From positions 14,825,001 to 14,889,000 of the forward strand of contig BSBN01000888.1 in assembly GCA_027924645.1 (NCBI GenBank): DNA of 64,000 nucleotides, written 5' to 3'. Origin of the DNA: Cunninghamia lanceolata. Taxonomy: Eukaryota; Streptophyta; Pinopsida; Cupressales; Cupressaceae. The translations under genes were made by a program, and so were the position numbers. This document shows, one piece after another, positions 59,640 to 64,000 of the stretch (its first letter is position 1; every line of letters begins with the position of its first letter). Below the pieces are notes generated by a model that was given only the letters and a program-made list of their open reading frames with translations, was not told the origin of the DNA and ran no database searches.

Positions 59640-60247
59640 GTATTACCCATACAAATGGGACCGGTAATAAAAGATGTTGTGTGCCAATTCCTAGATAGGG
59701 AGCTAGCCTATAATATTCTTCTAGGTAGACCATGGATTCATGCCATGAAAGCTGTACCTTCTACCTATCACCAATGCATAAAATTCCCTCATAATGGCAA
59801 GCAAGTCACCATCCATGGTGATCCTGACCCCTTTTAGCATTGAAATTATGTCCTTTCAAAACCTGATTGCATCATACCAAAAAATAGAGCATCTACATCC
59901 CCTACTCCATAGCATGATTCTACCTCTGAAGCTTCCTCATCCAAGCCCAAGGAGCAGAAAATTACCATCAAAGAAATAGGAGTAGGGGAATACTCCATTG
60001 AGCATAGCCTCACTCTAGCCAAATTGCCTCTATCTCCTAGATCCTTTGGGTGACCCAAGCATTTTCCAAAGCCATCTACTCCTCCTACACCTCCCACAGC
60101 CCCCTTTGTCAAATGTGGGACCCTATCAGATGAAACAGAGGAAAGAGATATCTTACAATGGCTCTACATTGAAGAAGAGAACACACAACAAGAACCACCT
60201 AAGCTCCCAATGGAAATCTATGGCGAGGTGAGCCTATCCTACATAGA
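59640..60247 (+). pseudogene. pol: Element 3 protease, second part
   Basis: Resumes LPIQMGPVIKDVVCQFLDRE, seen as IQMGPVIKDVVCQFL, then AYNILLGRPWIHAMKAVPS, the conserved end of a Tat-type protease, and HQCIKFP. The frame then has stops at 59837 (TAG) and several frameshifts through a Ser/Pro-rich spacer (TPPTPPTAPF near 60070). Confidence 0.8.
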
Positions 60248-61069
60248 ATGGGTTATGAGGGACAAGGTCCCATCGGCCTAAGAAAAGAAGGAATTATAGA
60301 ACCCATTCAACCTTCTTCATCCTCATTGGCTAGAACTACAAAAGGTCTAGGATATAAAGATAAGGGGAAAGCTAAAGCAAATGCTTGTCTTGTGGAAATG
60401 ATCCATACACTTCAAGAGGAGAGTGACACAAATTCCAATGAATATGAGTGGGATGAGCTGACAAAGCATCCTGATGATGACAAAGAGGTTGATACCATTC
60501 AAACTTATAGCCCCTACTGTGAGGGACAAATGCTACCGCATAGACTGCTAGAGTGTGATTTGTCTATCCCTAAGAATACAACTTTCGAGGAAGGTTCGAG
60601 TTCTATCACAATAAACAATTTGGAAGAAAGTACCATCCCGAACACTCTCCCTACCAATACTCCTAGCATATCCATTCAAAGTATCAACGAATCAGATCTA
60701 TCCTCCAACTCCCTCCTTCTTGTTCATCTTGAGCTTATTGACTGGGATCTACAAGGAACCCCGCAACTAGATCTGTTCCAAAATGATGATGCCTATATTG
60801 ACTACATGGAACTTAGGGACCACCTACCTAAAGGAGATCATAAAGTTGGCTTCGTCATTGAACTAAATATCATGGCTTATTTTAGAGAGGGTGCCAAGCC
60901 TTCCAGTCGCAAAAATATCAAAATAAAAACTAGATCTGATGGTGAAAACTGCTCCACGGCAATGTCAGATCCTAAAATAGTAAAAAGAAAGGATGCATCC
61001 AATAGTGAAAACCCAACTGTGGCACCTGACGATGGAAGGCTTGATACTCTCCCTGACGACATGCACTAG
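60248..61069 (+). pseudogene. pol: Element 3 G-patch-like linker between protease and RT
   Basis: Longest open frame of the element (273 codons). It starts MGYEGQGPIGLRKEGI and shortly after has TTKGLGYKDKGKAKA, a G-patch-like glycine pattern found between protease and RT in Tat-type elements. The remainder is acidic and Ser/Thr/Asn-rich, low in motifs. It ends at a TAG before EKSQIVVEPKEP, which begins the RT lead-in. Confidence 0.7.
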
Positions 61070-61087
61070 GAGAAGTCTCAGATTGTT

Positions 61088-62574
61088 GTGGAACCCAAAG
61101 AGCCTATTAACATTGGAACAGAGGAACAACCTAAGATCATCCACTTCACTAAGTCTCTAACCCCACCAGAAAAGACTAGGTTTGTACCATTCTTCAAGAA
61201 AAAGCAAGTCAATTTTACTTGGTCATACGTAGATATGTCAGGGTTAGATCCAGATTTAATTCTACATCATCTTCCGCTAGATCTAGGAGTGAAACCAATG
61301 AAACAAAAGCTTAAAAAGATGCATCCACACATTGCACTGCTTGTAAAAGAACTCAAGAAACTACTATATGTAGGGTTCATTAGAGCTATAGACTATCCAG
61401 AATGGGTCTCCAACATAGTACCAGTGTCCAAACCTAATGGCTGAGTCAGACTATGCAATGATTTTAGAGATCTAAACAAAGCTTACCATAAGGATGATTT
61501 TTCATTACCAAATATAGATATCATAGTCGACTTAACAGCAGGCCATACCATGTTATCTCTCATGGATGGGTTCTCGGGATACAATCAAATCAGGATAGCA
61601 CTAGAAGACCAGCATAAGACAACTTTTACTTGTCCATGGGGTACTTTCTACTGGAATGTCATGCCATTTGGGCTAAAGAATGCAAGAGCCACATATCAAT
61701 GTGCTATGACCACTATATTCCATGATATGATGCACGTCACCATGGAAGACTATGTAGATGATATATGTGCAAAGTCACTCACAAGAGAATCACACCTGGA
61801 TGTGCTAGAGAAAGTCTTTCAGAGGCTAGAACAATTCAAAGTTAGGCTGAACCCAAAGAAATGTGTGTTTGGAGTCACCTCGGGAAAGCTCTTAGGTTTT
61901 ATTGTATCGGCAAATGGAATAGAGGCGGACCCCACCAAAGTCAAGGCTAATATGGACATGCCACCACCCAAGAATCTTACTCAACTAATATCTCTATAGG
62001 GCAAGCTACAAACAATCCGTAGGTTCATATCACAACTGGAAGACAAGTGTCAACCCTTCAGTCATCTCCTACATAAGAACGTTCCATTCATATGGGATGA
62101 GAAATACGAAGAGGCATTTGACAAACTGAAAGAATATCTTATGAATCCACTCATTCTCATGCCTCCTATCCAAGGGAAACCATTGTTACTATACATATCT
62201 GCTACACCAACAGCTCTTGGGGCCCTTCTAGCACAACAAGATTATGAAAGTAAAGAAAGAGCTGTCTACTACATCAGTCGTACATTGTTGGGCTATGAGT
62301 TGTAACACTCTCAGATAGAAAGATCATGTCTTGTGGTAGTTTTTGCCTCCAAAAAAATCTGAAATTATATGCTAGCACATCCAGTCAAACTTATAGCAAA
62401 AATAGATCCACTGAAGTACCTACTAAGCAAAGCAACTCTAATAGGTCGCCTAACCAAATGGGTAATGCTCCTAAGTGAATACAACATTGAGTATGTAGAC
62501 AGAAAGGCTATCAAGGGACAAGTCATTGTTGATCAGTTAGTAGATGCACCACTACAGGACACCACACCAATGTA
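61088..62574 (+). pseudogene. pol: Element 3 reverse transcriptase and native RNase H
   Basis: RT shows WVSNIVPVSKPNG, a TGA where Arg (CGA) fits at 61442, LCNDFRDLNKAY, LMDGFSGYNQI, MPFGLKNA and the catalytic YVDD at 61751-61762. The native RNase H reads LLLYISATPTALGALLAQ, with no Asp where the first catalytic residue belongs; this loss is usual in Tat elements with a second RNase H. Stops at about 61997, 62303 and 62360 break it. The piece 62369-62575 ends DAPLQDTTPM. Confidence 0.88.
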
Positions 62575-62599
62575 ATTTGAATTTCTAGATGAATCCTTA

Positions 62600-62960
62600 T
62601 TTAATATATCAACACATTCCTGAAACCTTTACTTTGATGGGTCCTAAATAAACCATGGATCGGGGGCAGGAATCATGTTTGTGAATCCTCATGGTGACAC
62701 CATACTGAAGTCTTACTGTCTATTATTCCCATGCACAAACAACATAGAAGAATATGAAGCCTTGGTCATTGGTCTCAAGATGGCAATAGAATGGAAAATC
62801 AAAGAGTTACAAGTCTATGGTGATTCTCAACTAGTGATCAATCAGGTCAATGATGATTACCAAACCAAAGACGAGAAGCTTGTCCCATACAAGAGGATGG
62901 TCAAGGACTTTAAAGAATACTTTGTGGTCATCTATTTTGAGTAGATACCTTGCATTGAAA
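62600..62960 (+). pseudogene. pol: Element 3 archaeal-type RNase H after native RNase H
   Basis: YFDGS (with a stop directly after), GAGIMFVNPHGD, EEYEALVIGLKMA and VYGDSQLVINQV show the Asp, Glu and Asp of an RNase HI fold. The frame breaks at 62942 (TAG) before the last catalytic Asp region. Position between native RNase H and integrase is the standard Tat arrangement. Confidence 0.85.
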
Positions 62961-63109
62961 AAAAGTAGCAGACACCATGGCAACCATTGCCTCTCTTCTC
63001 GAAATCCCAGAGAATGAGTCACGGTATGAGTTCTTAGTGGAATTAATTCAGTAACCAGCTTATGATCTTCCTGAAACCCATTCCATATGCCTATTAGTTG
63101 GATCTGATT

Positions 63110-64000
63110 CACCTTGGTATGGTGAGGTTTACACTTACCTCAAGGACAATGCCCTCCCACCTAACTTATCTTCAAACCAATGATGAACCTTTCTATGCCA
63201 AACCTCTCACTATACCATTATTGCTGACACCCTATACCAACGTGGTGTAGATGGTACTTTACTTTGTTGTTTAGAACAAGAAGAATCCCAAACCACCTTA
63301 CGAGATGTACGCGAAGGGATCTAAGGAACACACTCTAGCGGTTCTTCCTTAGCTAAGAAACTCATGCATTTGGGTTATTATTGGCCAAACATAGAAACAG
63401 ATTCATATCAATTTGTGAAGAAATGCAAGCCGTGCCAGATACATGAGAACCTGATACATGCACCAGCTCAAGAGTTGAGACCTTTAATGACACCTTAGCC
63501 CTTTTGTCAATGGGGACTTGACCTTGTAGGAAAAATCCATCCTCCCTCATCCAATAGCCACAAATTCATAATAACTACCACTGAGTACTTTACCAAGTGG
63601 ATTGAAGTTATCCCCCTTACCACCGTCACAGGTAAACAAATCTCCTCATTCATCCTTAATTACCTCATCTACAGATACGGAATTCCCTCATCCATTATCA
63701 TAGATAACGGAAGACCCTTCAAAAAATAGGATGTCCAAGAACTCTGTGACCGATTCAAAATCCAACACCATTTCTCCACACCCTATTACCCCCAAGGCAA
63801 CGGCCAAGCAAAAGCATCCAACAGGACCATCTTGAAACTTCTCAAGAAGACAATCAACAATGTTGGCCATGATTGGCACATCCAACTCAATCCCGCTCTA
63901 TGGGCCTATAGAACTAGTATATGCACTCCCACAGGTGCTACCCCTTACGCCCTTGTCTATGGCTCAGAAGCCATCCTCCCCATTGAGGTCGAGTTACCAT
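63110..64000 (+). pseudogene. pol: Element 3 integrase, partial
   Basis: Zinc region: LMHLGYYWPNIETD and FVKKCKPCQIHE near 63360-63450. Core: WGLDLVGKI (Asp kept), IIIDNGRPF (Asp kept), GQAKASNRT, where the catalytic Glu of the usual GQAEASN is Lys. TAG stops lie at about 63498 and 63727. LWAYRTS and ALVYGSEAILPIEVELP run off the right edge. Confidence 0.85.

Larger units (their letters stand above)
46497..64000 (+). mobile_element. Element 3: Tat-like Ty3/gypsy retrotransposon, right end outside window
   Basis: 5' LTR 46497-47613, primer site, 2.3-kb leader, gag, protease, G-patch linker, RT, native RNase H, archaeal RNase H and part of integrase. It is interrupted at 52396-59639 by Element 2 within the protease region. 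Removing Element 2 and one GTATT rejoins the frame (…KGTVV to LPIQMGPVIKD). The order with an archaeal RNase H after the native one is that of the Tat lineage. Many stops and shifts make it defective. The 3' LTR is beyond 64000. Confidence 0.9.

Noticed and set aside
1..64000. CRISPR arrays, bacterial operons, tRNA and rRNA genes
   Set aside because: No regular spacer-repeat array, no cloverleaf or rRNA sequence seen; the window is plant nuclear repeat DNA.

Overview
The window reads as nuclear DNA of a seed plant with a large, repeat-choked genome; a gymnosperm is my best guess. Support: Ty1/copia and Ty3/gypsy elements with plant-type primer sites, a plant PPR gene remnant, CCCTAAA-type telomere-like repeats, long AT-rich gene-free stretches, and old retroelements kept rather than purged. 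The lineage call is inference. I find no intact host gene. Almost every recognisable protein is broken by stops or frameshifts.

Left part (1-32.4 kb). A decayed DNA-transposon-like gene runs off the left edge on the minus strand (1-2436). After several kb of featureless DNA comes a long unrecognised minus-strand reading frame (26.1 to 10.6 kb, about 1,100 codons originally). It was split by a 12,037-bp Ty3/gypsy element (Element 1, 13303-25339, LTRs about 2.8 kb, target duplication ATCAT). Element 1 has the order gag, protease, archaeal-type RNase H, RT, native RNase H, integrase. A PPR pseudogene follows at 29.1-30.2 kb. CACTAGTA termini with subterminal GACTAAA repeats lie at 5716 and 32443 in inverted orientation and could be the ends of one very large CACTA-like element, but this is unproven.

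Middle (32.5-36.4 kb). Simple and tandem repeats: a TATAAGTATATATCT array, degenerate telomere-like repeats, a pyrimidine-rich block, a 1.8-kb purine-rich satellite of about 42-bp units, and a near-perfect 56-bp hairpin.

Right part (36.4-64 kb). A truncated minus-strand copia element (36443-40939, here called Element K) is followed by a three-level nest. A minus-strand non-coding LTR element (Element 4, from 41459) has a Tat-like gypsy element (Element 3, 46497 to beyond the right edge) inserted in its 5' LTR. Element 3 has in turn a complete copia element (Element 2, 52396-59639, target duplication GTATT) inserted in its protease region. Element 3 carries its archaeal RNase H after RT/RNase H, so the window shows two different positions for this extra domain.

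Nothing here looks like a working operon or host pathway. The genes belong to mobile elements in various stages of decay, with in-frame stops in Elements 1 and 2 dominated by TAG, as expected from C-to-T decay of glutamine CAG codons.
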